64,000 nucleotides of DNA from Chryseobacterium sp. ISL-80 (lineage in GTDB: Bacteria > Bacillota > Bacilli > Bacillales > Cytobacillaceae): contig JAGGQZ010000007.1 of assembly GCA_018613055.1 (NCBI GenBank), positions 71,377 to 135,376 on the forward strand, written 5' to 3'. Made by a program: the position numbers and the translations under genes. The notes beneath the pieces were generated by a model that saw only the letters and a program-made list of their open reading frames with translations, did no database searches and was not told the DNA's origin. Below are positions 18,576-27,126 of the stretch, one piece after another (the first letter of the stretch is position 1; every line of letters starts with the position of its first letter).

Positions 18576-18615
18576 GAAAAAGGAGTAAAGACGTTGTTCA
18601 TGCCTTTACTCCTTT
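18576..18615 (-). terminator. walRKHIJ operon terminator
   Basis: AAAGGAGTAAAG (18579–18590) pairs perfectly with CTTTACTCCTTT (18604–18615), T run on the minus strand. Confidence 0.85.
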
Positions 18616-18642
18616 ACCTATAAATCTATTTCCATAAACGCT

Positions 18643-19437
18643 TTAAATCGCTGTTAGAGGCGTCGGAGTCTTAGGATCCGTGTCAATCAAATCGAATTGT
18701 TCGCCTACAATGATCCCTTTTTCCTCCAACGTTTGTGCGACTGACATCCTTGCAAGGTCCTTCATATTGTTATCCTTGCTCAAATGGGCAAGATATATCC
18801 GTTTTGTATTATCTCCAGCCACTTCGCTCATCGCCACCGCAGCATCTTCATTACAAACATGTCCGTAATCACTCAGGATGCGGCGCTTTACGCTCCATGG
18901 ATAACGGCCCATTCTCAGCATCTGTACATCATGATTGCTTTCAAATACATAGGCATCAGCGTTGCTGATAATCCCTTTCATCCTGTCGCTGACATAGCCT
19001 GTATCGGTGATCAGCGCCAATTTCTTCCCTTCTTTATGGAACACGTAAAACATTGGTTCCGCCGCGTCATGGGAAACGCCAAAGGATTCAATATCCAGGC
19101 CGCCAAATGACTTTACCGTTTCCATGTCAAAAGAAAACTTTTGGTCCAGCGGGACTTCCCCAATCAATCCGTCCATCGCCTTCCACGTCTTTTCATTCGC
19201 ATAGATTGGCAGTTTATATTTACGGGCAACGATTCCTATGCCTTTTATATGATCGCTATGTTCATGCGTCACTAGTATTCCAGAGAGGTCTTTCATATCG
19301 CGGCCGATTTGCTTGAATAAAGCCTCCATCTGTTTGCCGCTCAATCCGGCATCTACCAAAAAGGATTGGCCCTCCGTCTCCACATAGATCGCATTTCCCG
19401 TACTCCCGCTTGCGAGAACACTAAAATGCAAACTCAT
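18643..19437 (-). CDS. walJ: MBL-fold exonuclease WalJ (YycJ)
   Basis: A 264-residue metallo-beta-lactamase-fold protein with the metal motif [10 protein letters not shown] and the late FESNHD and [10 protein letters not shown] motifs. WalJ is the last gene of the wal operon, described as a 5'–3' DNA exonuclease linked to DNA repair and cell-division coordination. It starts at the ATG at 19437, 7 bp after walI, and is followed by the operon terminator. Confidence 0.94.
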   Translation of the reverse strand: MSLHFSVLASGSTGNAIYVETEGQSFLVDAGLSGKQMEALFKQIGRDMKDLSGILVTHEHSDHIKGIGIVARKYKLPIYANEKTWKAMDGLIGEVPLDQKFSFDMETVKSFGGLDIESFGVSHDAAEPMFYVFHKEGKKLALITDTGYVSDRMKGIISNADAYVFESNHDVQMLRMGRYPWSVKRRILSDYGHVCNEDAAVAMSEVAGDNTKRIYLAHLSKDNNMKDLARMSVAQTLEEKGIIVGEQFDLIDTDPKTPTPLTAI

Positions 19438-19443
19438 ATTTCT

Positions 19444-20238
19444 TCACTCCGTCGTTTTATTTTCTCCGTCTGTCAACGGGATGACCCGACCTTCGAATGC
19501 ATGTACAAACAGGTTTTCCTTGCCATTGACTTCAATCCTCCATGTTGGCGTCACCACATGGGAAGCTGTCAGGGATACCAACGTGGAATATCCCAGTTCA
19601 AAATCGGTAATTTTGCTTTTTGGCTTAAGCAAACCTTTTTTATAAAGGGTTTCCAGTGCCCTCAGCGGCGGCAGCAATTCCTCTGCATCCGAAAGCTCAT
19701 CAATGATTTCCAAATAGGTCTGCTTGTACGAAGTCACTTCAAGATCTTCATTAAAATAAAAAGTCAATTTTGCGTTGCTGTTATAGTAAAACGTTTTTTG
19801 GTCATGCTCCTGATAGTACGTAATCGTTCCGGCCTCATCATTTTTGCTCCAGAACTTATACTGCTCTCCGGCAAAAATATTCGCTTTTATAAAGGCAGAC
19901 AGTTCAGCAGGCTGGAATTTGCTCGTCAATTTCAGCGGCTTTTCGAGCTTAGCTTCCATTGATGTACCATCCCCGAGACTGATGGACTGCCCCTTGACCT
20001 TCTCCGTATCCTCTGTGGTGAATACCTTGGCCCTCACACTAAGATATTGTTCTTTATTTTTCGCCTCAGGGAGTTCACCATAGGTGATATCATCATTCTT
20101 CAGTTTTTCCTCAAGCGGTGCTTCTCGCGGAATTTCATACTGCGCTGCATCCCTCGTATTCATGAACTGATATACAAGGTAAATATCGAGGACGAGGAAC
20201 GTCAGAATAAAGATTGTCTTAATCCTACTCCAATCCAT
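19444..20238 (-). CDS. walI: Two-component regulatory protein WalI (YycI)
   Basis: A 264-residue protein with one N-terminal membrane helix (IKTIFILTFLVLDIYLVYQF) and an extracytoplasmic domain. With WalH it restrains the WalK kinase in B. subtilis. The start at 20238 overlaps the walH stop and has GGGAGGAGG, so translation is coupled. Length and topology match the family. Confidence 0.94.
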   Translation of the reverse strand: MDWSRIKTIFILTFLVLDIYLVYQFMNTRDAAQYEIPREAPLEEKLKNDDITYGELPEAKNKEQYLSVRAKVFTTEDTEKVKGQSISLGDGTSMEAKLEKPLKLTSKFQPAELSAFIKANIFAGEQYKFWSKNDEAGTITYYQEHDQKTFYYNSNAKLTFYFNEDLEVTSYKQTYLEIIDELSDAEELLPPLRALETLYKKGLLKPKSKITDFELGYSTLVSLTASHVVTPTWRIEVNGKENLFVHAFEGRVIPLTDGENKTTE

Positions 20239-21538
20239 TATTCAATTCCTCCTCCCATATGAGCTGCCGCCATTCCTGGTCGTACAAATAGAACCAGCCT
20301 GGCTCTAGCAGAATTACTGAATTGTCAGGCCCCTGCGACATATAGTAACCCGGCATCATATTCTGCAGCAAAGATGGTTTGAAATCTTTTTTTCGCTGGA
20401 GATAATCAAGTGCCTGATAACCGGAAGGCAGTGTTTTCGTAACGACTTCCGGGTTCAAAGGGAGCTCCAAATGGAATCCGGGTCGTAAATACCGGCTGAT
20501 TTCCGATTGCCTCCACTGCTGGTAAATCTCCGACATGCCGATCTGATTGAACACAGGATATCCTTCCTTGCTGTACAGACGGAAAAGGACATTCTGGTTA
20601 AAATCATCCTTATAAACGTAACGGTACATTTCCGTCCAGCCGCCATGCTCGTTAACGAACTCGATGCTTTTCTGTAAAACATTGTTCGTGCCGATGACCG
20701 AATCCCCGCTCCGGACAGGATTCACATAGTTAATCATATTTGTTTGCGTATCCACGATCATTTTGCTGGCATCATCGGTATATTCCTCAATGCCATCCAC
20801 CACACTCCGCTGCACAAAGCTTGGGTCCGTGAAAAGAGCTTCTTTGAACTGGTCTGAATCCAAAGGGTTTTGATAATAGGTATGCATGACCATTTCAACT
20901 TTTTCAGTTGGCAAATAGATCTTCTTGATATCAGATACCGTATAAAGGAAATATGGTGTCAGCCTTTTGGCAGACTCATAGAATTTGTCAGTAAAATCAT
21001 TTATATAGGTTGGACTGACATTGCTGACATAGACTTCCTGGTTTTTTTGTGAAAAAAAGTAGACAATTCCTTCCTGCTTTTGCTGTGTCTCGGAATTGAT
21101 GATAATACGGTCGAAATCAAATTTTGGGATATCCTTTTCGGTAATATTCAATACCCTTTTATAGAGCTCTATAGGAACCTCATCCGGGAAAATAATTTCG
21201 GTGTTGCCCCCCTGGACCATTCTTTCGTTAAATTCACTGACTCTCCCAGGATACTTTTCAACATCAAAGTACTTCCATTTGGCAATAACACCAATAATCC
21301 CATCAATGTAAGCATTGTCCACAGAACCAAACTGCTTGCCTCCCACATGATAAATAATCTGATGTGGCTTGACGATTTTCTTGAGTTCTTTCTGGGTAGC
21401 AATATTTATTTCTTCAACCGTCTTTTGATTATTGACTAACTCATAATCTGGCTGATAGGTCCATATATTCCAGGTTAATAAACCACTCAATGCTACAAGG
21501 AATGTTAAAATAACAGATTTTATATTTTCATATGTCAT
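20225..21538 (-). CDS. walH: Two-component regulatory protein WalH (YycH)
   Basis: A 437-residue protein with an N-terminal membrane helix (SVILTFLVALSGLLTWNIW) and a large extracytoplasmic region; partner of WalI in tuning WalK. The ATG at 21538 overlaps the walK TGA (ATGA), which favours it over an in-frame TTG six bases upstream. Family-typical length. Confidence 0.94.
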   Translation of the reverse strand: MTYENIKSVILTFLVALSGLLTWNIWTYQPDYELVNNQKTVEEINIATQKELKKIVKPHQIIYHVGGKQFGSVDNAYIDGIIGVIAKWKYFDVEKYPGRVSEFNERMVQGGNTEIIFPDEVPIELYKRVLNITEKDIPKFDFDRIIINSETQQKQEGIVYFFSQKNQEVYVSNVSPTYINDFTDKFYESAKRLTPYFLYTVSDIKKIYLPTEKVEMVMHTYYQNPLDSDQFKEALFTDPSFVQRSVVDGIEEYTDDASKMIVDTQTNMINYVNPVRSGDSVIGTNNVLQKSIEFVNEHGGWTEMYRYVYKDDFNQNVLFRLYSKEGYPVFNQIGMSEIYQQWRQSEISRYLRPGFHLELPLNPEVVTKTLPSGYQALDYLQRKKDFKPSLLQNMMPGYYMSQGPDNSVILLEPGWFYLYDQEWRQLIWEEELNNGLE

Positions 21539-23367
21539 GACCAATCATCACCTGCACTTCGGTCATATGGAAGAGTGAATTGAACGGTTGTTCCTTTGCC
21601 TTCCACACTTTCTGCCCATATTCTTCCTCCGTGGGCATTGACCATTTCCTTGGCAATCGCCAGTCCAAGTCCGGTTCCGCCAAGTTTTCGTGTCCTGGCC
21701 TTATCGACTCGGTAGAAACGATCAAAAATCTTATCAAGATTATCCTTAGGAATCCCGACACCTTCATCAGAGATGCTTGCGACAATCTGATCGTCCAGTT
21801 CTTTCACCTTGAACGTGATGGTCCCGCCCTCTGGTGAGTATTTCATTGCATTGGAAATGATATTGTCCAGCACCTGGGTGATTTTGTCTTCGTCTATCTC
21901 TACAAAAATGGCTTCGGTTGGTATTTCCCTCACGAAGGATACATTTTGTTCCTTTGTCATTTCAAAACGATCTATGATTCGGTTAAAGAACACCGGGAAG
22001 TCCACCCATTCTTTTGAAAGCCTGTAATCCACACTGTCCAGCTTGGATAGCTGCAGCAAATCATTGACCAGACGGATCATGCGCTCTGTTTCTCCTCTGG
22101 TAGTCTCAAGGAAATTCGGAGCAATCTCTTCATCACGCCACGCTCCATCAGCCAAGGCCTCCAGGTAGCTGCGCATCGTCGTCAATGGAGTCCGCAATTC
22201 ATGGGATACATTCGCAACGAATTCCCGTCTTTCTATATCGATTTTTTCCTGTTCGGTAACATCATAAAGAACAGCAATCAATCCATTTACAAAGCCGCTT
22301 TCTTTCTGGATGACCGAAAAATTTGCACGAAGGATGAATGGCTTGCTTTTCGTACTGTAATCAAGGACGATTGAATCCTTCTCCTGCAGTAAATCTTCAA
22401 ATGTATAGTTTTCATCCAGACCAAGTACAGAAACCAATGGCTGTGAAAGCACTGTTTCACGTGAAACACCCAGCATTTGCTCAGCAGGATCATTGATCAG
22501 GATGATCCGCCCTTTGCGGTCCGTTGAAATGACGCCATCTGTCATATAGGAAATAACGGAGCTGAGCTTTCTTTTCTCGCCTTCCGTAGTGGCCTGTGCC
22601 TCTTGCAGCTTTTTCGTCAGATTGTTAAAAGTAATCGCGAGCTGGCCTATTTCATCGTAGCCATACACTTTAACCTTCCTGGAAAAATTGCCTCTTGTCA
22701 TCGCCAGTGCCTGTTTACGCATATCGGAAATCGGCCTCGTGATCGTCTGTGCCAGTAAAATCCCCAAAACGGCCGTAAATATCAGAGCAATCGCCGTTCC
22801 GGTAGCCAGGATTTTATTGATATCATTCATCTGGTCAAAGATATCATCAATCCTTGCTACAAGATAGACAGCGCCTATCGCTTCACTGTTATGCATGATA
22901 GGGGTGGATAGTACCCAGACTCTTTTATTCGATTTCGGATCCAGCTGGATGACATCTTCATCTTCTTCAAAGATGATCGAACGCTTAATCTTGACGTCAG
23001 GTGTTCTTTGGCCAACCAGCCCCTGATTGCTCGTACTTGATGTTCCAAGTATTTTGAAACTGCTGCCATCAATTACCCGGATTTCCGAAATATCACTGGT
23101 TCTAAAATTATATTCTTTTAATATTTCTCTAATCGCTTCCTCTTTCGTAGGATCTTCCTTCCCACGTTCCTTGACCATCTCCTCCTGGACGTCATACACC
23201 AGCAGGTCCACTCGGGATTTAACAGATTCCTGATAATTAGTCATCAGTGTTGTCTCAAGCTTACGGACAAAATAAACCCCGATAATCTGCATTGCTACGA
23301 GGATAAGCAGGACATATATAAGCACAAATTTAAGGTGTATGGAGCGAAAAAAACCTACTTTTTTCAT
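21535..23367 (-). CDS. walK: Cell-wall metabolism sensor histidine kinase WalK
   Basis: A 610-residue kinase: membrane helices at about 11–33 and 187–207 flank an extracytoplasmic PAS-like sensor; then HAMP (about 208–260), PAS (265–370), the HisKA box with phospho-accepting His389 (VANVSHELRTP) and an ATPase domain with N, G1 and G2 boxes (DNIISNAMKYSPEGG, DEGVGIP, GGTGLGLAIAKEM). It phosphorylates WalR and controls essential peptidoglycan hydrolases. It lies 8 bp after walR. A perfect parS sequence is embedded in the coding region (22453–22468). Confidence 0.97.
   Translation of the reverse strand: MKKVGFFRSIHLKFVLIYVLLILVAMQIIGVYFVRKLETTLMTNYQESVKSRVDLLVYDVQEEMVKERGKEDPTKEEAIREILKEYNFRTSDISEIRVIDGSSFKILGTSSTSNQGLVGQRTPDVKIKRSIIFEEDEDVIQLDPKSNKRVWVLSTPIMHNSEAIGAVYLVARIDDIFDQMNDINKILATGTAIALIFTAVLGILLAQTITRPISDMRKQALAMTRGNFSRKVKVYGYDEIGQLAITFNNLTKKLQEAQATTEGEKRKLSSVISYMTDGVISTDRKGRIILINDPAEQMLGVSRETVLSQPLVSVLGLDENYTFEDLLQEKDSIVLDYSTKSKPFILRANFSVIQKESGFVNGLIAVLYDVTEQEKIDIERREFVANVSHELRTPLTTMRSYLEALADGAWRDEEIAPNFLETTRGETERMIRLVNDLLQLSKLDSVDYRLSKEWVDFPVFFNRIIDRFEMTKEQNVSFVREIPTEAIFVEIDEDKITQVLDNIISNAMKYSPEGGTITFKVKELDDQIVASISDEGVGIPKDNLDKIFDRFYRVDKARTRKLGGTGLGLAIAKEMVNAHGGRIWAESVEGKGTTVQFTLPYDRSAGDDWS
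22453..22468. other. parS site inside walK
   Basis: TGTTTCACGTGAAACA, a perfect 16-bp match to the ParB-binding parS consensus. It should be a loading site for the ParB protein encoded at 42.2 kb. Confidence 0.9.
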
Positions 23368-23375
23368 TCCTGTTC

Positions 23376-24086
23376 TTACTCCTGCTCAGAGTTTCTTAAA
23401 TAGTAGCCTACTCCTCGTCTTGTCACGATCCACGTTGGATGACTAGGATTATCTTCGATTTTTTCGCGAAGACGTCTTACAGTAACGTCCACGGTACGAA
23501 CATCACCATAATAGTCATAACCCCAAACCGTTTGAAGAAGATGCTCCCTTGTCATAACTTGTCCAATATGCTTGGCAAGATAGTGAAGTAGCTCGAATTC
23601 ACGGTGCGTCAATTCAATTGTTTCTCCCCTTTTGGAAACAACATAAGCATCAGGATGGATTGTCAAAGAACCAACGCTAATTTCATTTGATTCCTCTTGC
23701 TCATCCTCTTTGACTGCATTTGCTTGATGGCGGCGAAGATTTGCTTTTACCCTTGCAATCAATTCCCTCGTACTGAATGGCTTCGTCACATAGTCATCCG
23801 CCCCAAGCTCAAGGCCGAGAACCTTATCAATCTCAGAGTCCTTTGCCGTCAACATGATAATTGGCATTTCGTGCTTCTTGCGGACTTCACGGCAGACTTC
23901 CATGCCATCACGCATCGGCAGCATGATATCAAGCAGAATCAAATCAGGCTGAACTTCCTCGACCATCTCTACTGCTTGATTTCCATCGTATGCACAGTAA
24001 ACATCATAACCTTCTTTTTTTAAATTGAACTGCAGAATATCTGCAATTGGTTTCTCATCATCTACAACCAGGATTTTTTTCTCCAT
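23376..24086 (-). CDS. walR: Response regulator WalR
   Basis: A 236-residue OmpR-type regulator: receiver domain with Asp53 as phosphoacceptor (LILLDIMLP) and conserved Lys in VTKPFS, then a C-terminal winged helix ([16 protein letters not shown] ... [13 protein letters not shown]). It recognises TGTWAH-N5-TGTWAH repeats. First gene of the walRKHIJ operon, preceded by 260 bp of AT-rich DNA that should hold its promoter. Confidence 0.97.
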   Translation of the reverse strand: MEKKILVVDDEKPIADILQFNLKKEGYDVYCAYDGNQAVEMVEEVQPDLILLDIMLPMRDGMEVCREVRKKHEMPIIMLTAKDSEIDKVLGLELGADDYVTKPFSTRELIARVKANLRRHQANAVKEDEQEESNEISVGSLTIHPDAYVVSKRGETIELTHREFELLHYLAKHIGQVMTREHLLQTVWGYDYYGDVRTVDVTVRRLREKIEDNPSHPTWIVTRRGVGYYLRNSEQE

Positions 24087-24297
24087 ACCAATTCTCCTTT
24101 TAAAAACATATTATCATTCGTATATGAAAAAACTTCTCTTTTTAAAAATGCTATCTTATCTATTTTACTGTAAATCAGAGAAAAACTGAATTTTTCTGTT
24201 ATACAACTTCTATTCTTCTCTTCCCAATTGTACCAATCCTGCCCATAACATTAAAATAACTGGCTTATATCGGTACTATACAAAGAGGGACCTGTAA

Positions 24298-24330
24298 TAA
24301 AAAAAGTCTCTAGTTTGGCTAGAGACTTTT
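24298..24330 (-). terminator. Terminator of the M23 endopeptidase gene
   Basis: AAAAGTCTCTAG/CTAGAGACTTTT perfect 12-bp stem at 24302–24330 with T run on the minus strand. Confidence 0.85.
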
Positions 24331-24346
24331 CTTATAAGTTTTAATT

Positions 24347-25834
24347 TTATCTACTTACCTTAGACAAAGGGTCAATAATCTTGCCATTTTGATAAACTTC
24401 AAAATGAAGATGAATGCCAGTGGAGTTTCCTGTTCTTCCCATGATGCCGATTTGTGAACCGCGAGAAACGGTTTGGCCTACGCTTACTGAGATGGAAGCA
24501 AGGTGAGCATACATGGTGCGGTAGCCGTTATTGTGATCGACGATGATTTTGTTGCCGTATCCATCGCCCTTGTTACCAGCATAGACTACTGTTCCATTAT
24601 CAGCTGCCTTGATTGTATAATTGCTTGGCCTTGCGATATCGATACCTTTGTGCATCCTGCTCCAGCGGTAACCCTGACGGCTTGAGATGTAACCGCCATT
24701 GGTCGGCCATGCAAAAGTACCATCTCCACGGGAAGGCATAACCTTGGTTCCTTTGACGATAATTTCCTTCACTGGCTCCTCAAGGACAGACTCTTTGATG
24801 ACTTCCTTCTTGATTACCTTGCCATTTCGTTCAGTCAGTGAGTAGGTCATGCCCTTCATACCGACCTTGCCTTCCTGCTTCTTCTTTGTATCACCCTTAG
24901 GCATTGTAGGGTCTTCAATGACTTCTTTTTCAAAAGCCACTTCTTCCTTAGCATATACCTGACGGTCAACGATAACTTCAACGAAAGGCTTCAAAACCGT
25001 TACATTAAGTTCTTGACCAGGCTTGAGGATTGAATTTTCCTCCAACCCTTCATTTAAGGAAAGCAATTGGGCAAGCTCAAGGTTGTGGTCACTTGCAATG
25101 CTTCCCAATACATCTCCTTCTTTAACCTGATACTTCTGTTCTTCAAGAGTACCCTTTTTAAGAAGCTCTACAGCTTCCTTGACAGAAAGGACTTTCTCAG
25201 GAGCAACTTTTTCTTCTGATTGTGAAACTTCTTTGGTGAAACTAGCGTCTAATAAACGAGTTTCATTTTCTTTCACTTCGGGTAATGGTAGATTAGAAGA
25301 ATTTTCTCTACTCTCCACTTCTGCCAATTCTTCTTCAGTAATGTATTCAAGCATTAAGGTTTGGAGTACTTCATCGGCAGCTTTTTGGTCTTTTAAATAA
25401 GCAACAGGTTTGTCGCCAATGATTAAAGCCGAAGCTTCTGCCTGGACATTGATCTGGTTCTTAAGCTCAGCCAATACTTCACTTGTATTGGAGTCTGTGG
25501 CTGAACTGAACACTTGCTCAGGAATATAAGATACATCCACGCCCAGGTCGACATCCAGGTCAGCATAGTCCTTCTTGGCAGCTGCTAATTCAGCTTCTAC
25601 CAGTTTCTCTACTTGCGTTTTATCTGCTACAGTGCCTACAAATTTATCATTTACATACACATAAAATACAGTCGTTGTTGTTAATTTAGATTCTGCCGCA
25701 TGTGCCGCACTTCCCGCACCAAAAGACAATGCAGCTACAGTAACCGCAGCCATGATTGACTTTTTTATTGCTGGCTTCATCTCTTTAGATGTTTTGCCGG
25801 CAAGATTGGACAGCCTATGTTTTAAATTATTCAT
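24347..25834 (-). CDS. Secreted LysM–G5–M23 peptidoglycan endopeptidase
   Basis: The ATG at 25834 has TAGGAGG and gives 495 residues. Order of parts: signal peptide (SIMAAVTVAALSFGAGSAAHA, cut after AHA), an N-terminal region of unclear fold, a LysM repeat (YQVKEGDVLGSIASDHNL ... LNEGL...LKPGQELNV), a G5 domain (about 300–365), and a C-terminal M23 domain with zinc motifs HKGIDIA and HLHFEVY plus the middle MYAHL. It should cut peptide cross-bridges in the wall. Encoded just upstream of walR and preceded by a WalR-like box, so it is a likely member of the WalR regulon. Confidence 0.92.
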   Translation of the reverse strand: MNNLKHRLSNLAGKTSKEMKPAIKKSIMAAVTVAALSFGAGSAAHAAESKLTTTTVFYVYVNDKFVGTVADKTQVEKLVEAELAAAKKDYADLDVDLGVDVSYIPEQVFSSATDSNTSEVLAELKNQINVQAEASALIIGDKPVAYLKDQKAADEVLQTLMLEYITEEELAEVESRENSSNLPLPEVKENETRLLDASFTKEVSQSEEKVAPEKVLSVKEAVELLKKGTLEEQKYQVKEGDVLGSIASDHNLELAQLLSLNEGLEENSILKPGQELNVTVLKPFVEVIVDRQVYAKEEVAFEKEVIEDPTMPKGDTKKKQEGKVGMKGMTYSLTERNGKVIKKEVIKESVLEEPVKEIIVKGTKVMPSRGDGTFAWPTNGGYISSRQGYRWSRMHKGIDIARPSNYTIKAADNGTVVYAGNKGDGYGNKIIVDHNNGYRTMYAHLASISVSVGQTVSRGSQIGIMGRTGNSTGIHLHFEVYQNGKIIDPLSKVSR

Positions 25835-26161
25835 CCTGATCCTCCTACAACGGTCAAACACTATTAGTCTAGTTCTATATAACTATTATCTGATAATTGT
25901 ACCTTTATACTTTACCATATAATGTATCGCAGGAAAGACTAGTCTTCATTATGTAACAAAAATGTATAATAGCTGACATTTTATTACGTTTTTTGTCAGA
26001 TAAATGCCATTTTATATCGATCTATTTTCCTATCCTCCTGATGAAAAATAAGTCGAAAACCTAGTAATATCAGGGTATTCCCCTACTTTCGGATGAATGT
26101 TTTTGAACCTTCTTGTTAAATCCAATACAAACATGTTAAAAATAGGAAGATTACTGACTTT
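25835..26161. other. Long leader region of the M23 gene
   Basis: About 330 bp without a gene, AT-rich. A plus-strand TGTAAC-AAAAA-TGTATA near 25952–25968 is an imperfect WalR-like repeat. No riboswitch is recognised. Confidence 0.4.
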
Positions 26162-26178
26162 ATTACAAAACTGTTACA
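26162..26178 (-). promoter_or_regulatory. Putative WalR binding site
   Basis: On the minus strand TGTAAC-AGTTT-TGTAAT fits the WalR consensus TGTWAH-N5-TGTWAH at every defined position. It lies about 330 bp before the M23 gene start, in the same orientation, overlapping the T run of the tRNA terminator. Confidence 0.45.
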
Positions 26179-26217
26179 AAAAAAAGAGAGCATGTCATTA
26201 GACACGCTCCCTTTTTT
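26178..26217 (-). terminator. tRNA operon terminator
   Basis: GAGC-A-TGTC pairs with GACA-C-GCTC, followed by eight T residues on the minus strand. Confidence 0.75.
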
Positions 26218-26219
26218 AA

Positions 26220-26292
26220 TGGCTCAGGACGGAATCGAACCGCCGACACAAGGATTTTCAGTCCTTTGCTCTACCGACTGAGCTACTGAGCC
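26220..26292 (-). tRNA. tRNA-Phe (GAA)
   Basis: Full 73-nt cloverleaf read on the minus strand: acceptor GGCTCAG/CTGAGCC, D-arm AGCTCAGTCGGTAGAGC, anticodon loop CTGAAAATC with GAA, T-arm GGCGGTTCGATTCCGTC, discriminator A. CCA is not encoded. Confidence 0.97.
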
Positions 26293-26336
26293 ATGATAAT
26301 ATAAAGTTCCCTAAACATTGTGTTGATTAAGTCCTT

Positions 26337-26429
26337 TGCTCGAATGACCTCTCGGTCTTTCTCGCAGGTTGCCGCTGGAGCTTAGTCGAGGATGTGAGCA
26401 ACCTGCTCTACCGACTGAGCTACTGAGCC
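26337..26429 (-). pseudogene. tRNA-Phe 5'-half fused to a hairpin element (copy A)
   Basis: The first 26 nt of tRNA-Phe are repeated exactly (26429 down to 26404). Instead of the anticodon arm, a hairpin element follows: GCAGGTTGC...GCAACCTGC, then GCGAGAAA and a GACC-GAGA-GGTC stem-loop, ending at a second GAGCA. No 3' half or acceptor partner follows. The same element occurs after a tRNA-Lys 5'-half at 26693–26782. Confidence 0.8.
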
Positions 26430-26460
26430 ATGATACTATTCAATTAAATATGTAATAAAG

Positions 26461-26532
26461 TGACCCCTACGGGATTCGAACCCGTGTTACCGCCGTGAAA
26501 GGGCGGTGTCTTAACCGCTTGACCAAGGGGCC
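26461..26532 (-). tRNA. tRNA-Glu (TTC)
   Basis: 72-nt cloverleaf: acceptor GGCCCCT/AGGGGTC, anticodon loop CCTTTCACG with TTC, T-arm ACGGGTTCGAATCCCGT, discriminator A. CCA not encoded. Confidence 0.97.
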
Positions 26533-26573
26533 ATATAAAAAAGCAAAACAAAATGATTTTCGTTAAAAAGCAA

Positions 26574-26649
26574 TGGTGAGCCATGAAGGACTCGAACCTT
26601 CGACCCTCTGATTAAAAGTCAGATGCTCTACCGACTGAGCTAATGGCTC
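26574..26649 (-). tRNA. tRNA-Lys (TTT)
   Basis: 76 nt including encoded CCA: acceptor GAGCCAT/ATGGCTC, D-arm AGCTCAGTCGGTAGAGC, anticodon loop ACTTTTAAT with TTT, T-arm GAAGGTTCGAGTCCTTC. The only one of the three with a genomic CCA. Confidence 0.97.
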
Positions 26650-26692
26650 GTAAATTTATTTTATACCCTAAATGAATTTTGTTTGGAACCTG

Positions 26693-26782
26693 TGCTCAAA
26701 AGACCTTCGGTATTTCTCGCAGGTTGCCGATGAAGAAGATTCGATGAAGCTAGCAACCCTCTACCGACTGAGCTAATGGCTC
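26693..26782 (-). pseudogene. tRNA-Lys 5'-half fused to a hairpin element (copy B)
   Basis: The first 24 nt of tRNA-Lys (26782 down to 26759) are repeated exactly, then GGTTGC (26753–26758) ... GGCAACC (26722–26728), GCGAGAAA and an ACC-GAA-GGT stem-loop (26703–26711), ending at GAGCA. It matches copy A in all paired parts while the hairpin loop differs. It lies right at the predicted start of the tRNA operon transcript. Confidence 0.8.
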
Positions 26783-26792
26783 TTAATGAAAA

Positions 26793-26821
26793 TTTATCGT
26801 TTTTTGTCGAATTAGTGACAA
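26793..26821 (-). promoter_or_regulatory. Promoter of the tRNA-Lys/Glu/Phe operon
   Basis: On the minus strand TTGTCA (26816–26821), 17-bp spacer, GATAAA (26793–26798). Predicted start near 26786, a few bases before the tRNA-Lys 5'-half. Confidence 0.55.
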
Positions 26822-26975
26822 CGTTGTTTATATTACCATAGCATTTTATCTTTTGTATATATTTTTAATAAAACTTTTTTTCTTTTTTCTTTTATCCTGC
26901 AATTTGCCCCCGAATTCAGTGGCCATTCCTCTAATTTGGAATGATTCATGCTCGAAAATTACATAGTTACTGGTT

Positions 26976-27052
26976 AATTCCGCGAATTTATGGACTATTC
27001 CCGCGAATCACACTGTCATTTCCGCGCAATACCACTTTAATTCCGCGACTTG
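26976..27052. repeat. 21-bp phased repeat, four units
   Basis: CCGCG starts at 26980, 27001, 27022 and 27043, exactly 21 bp apart, within TTCCGCGAA-like motifs. Spacers are not conserved. It lies between the purA terminator and the tRNA promoter. Confidence 0.75.
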
Positions 27053-27080
27053 GAAAATACTGGATAACCGCCCTGGTAAC

Positions 27081-27115
27081 AAAACAAGCCCCCGATCTCC
27101 ATGATCAGGGGCTTT
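27081..27115 (-). terminator. purA terminator
   Basis: AAGCCCC...GGGGCTT stem with inner GATC pairing; the minus-strand tail TTGTTTTG is only moderately T-rich. Confidence 0.75.
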
Positions 27116-27126
27116 ATTAATATTAG

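Noticed and set aside
25835..26161. c-di-AMP (ydaO-type) riboswitch before the wall hydrolase
   Set aside because: Such riboswitches often precede wall hydrolases, but the conserved core segments are not found here.
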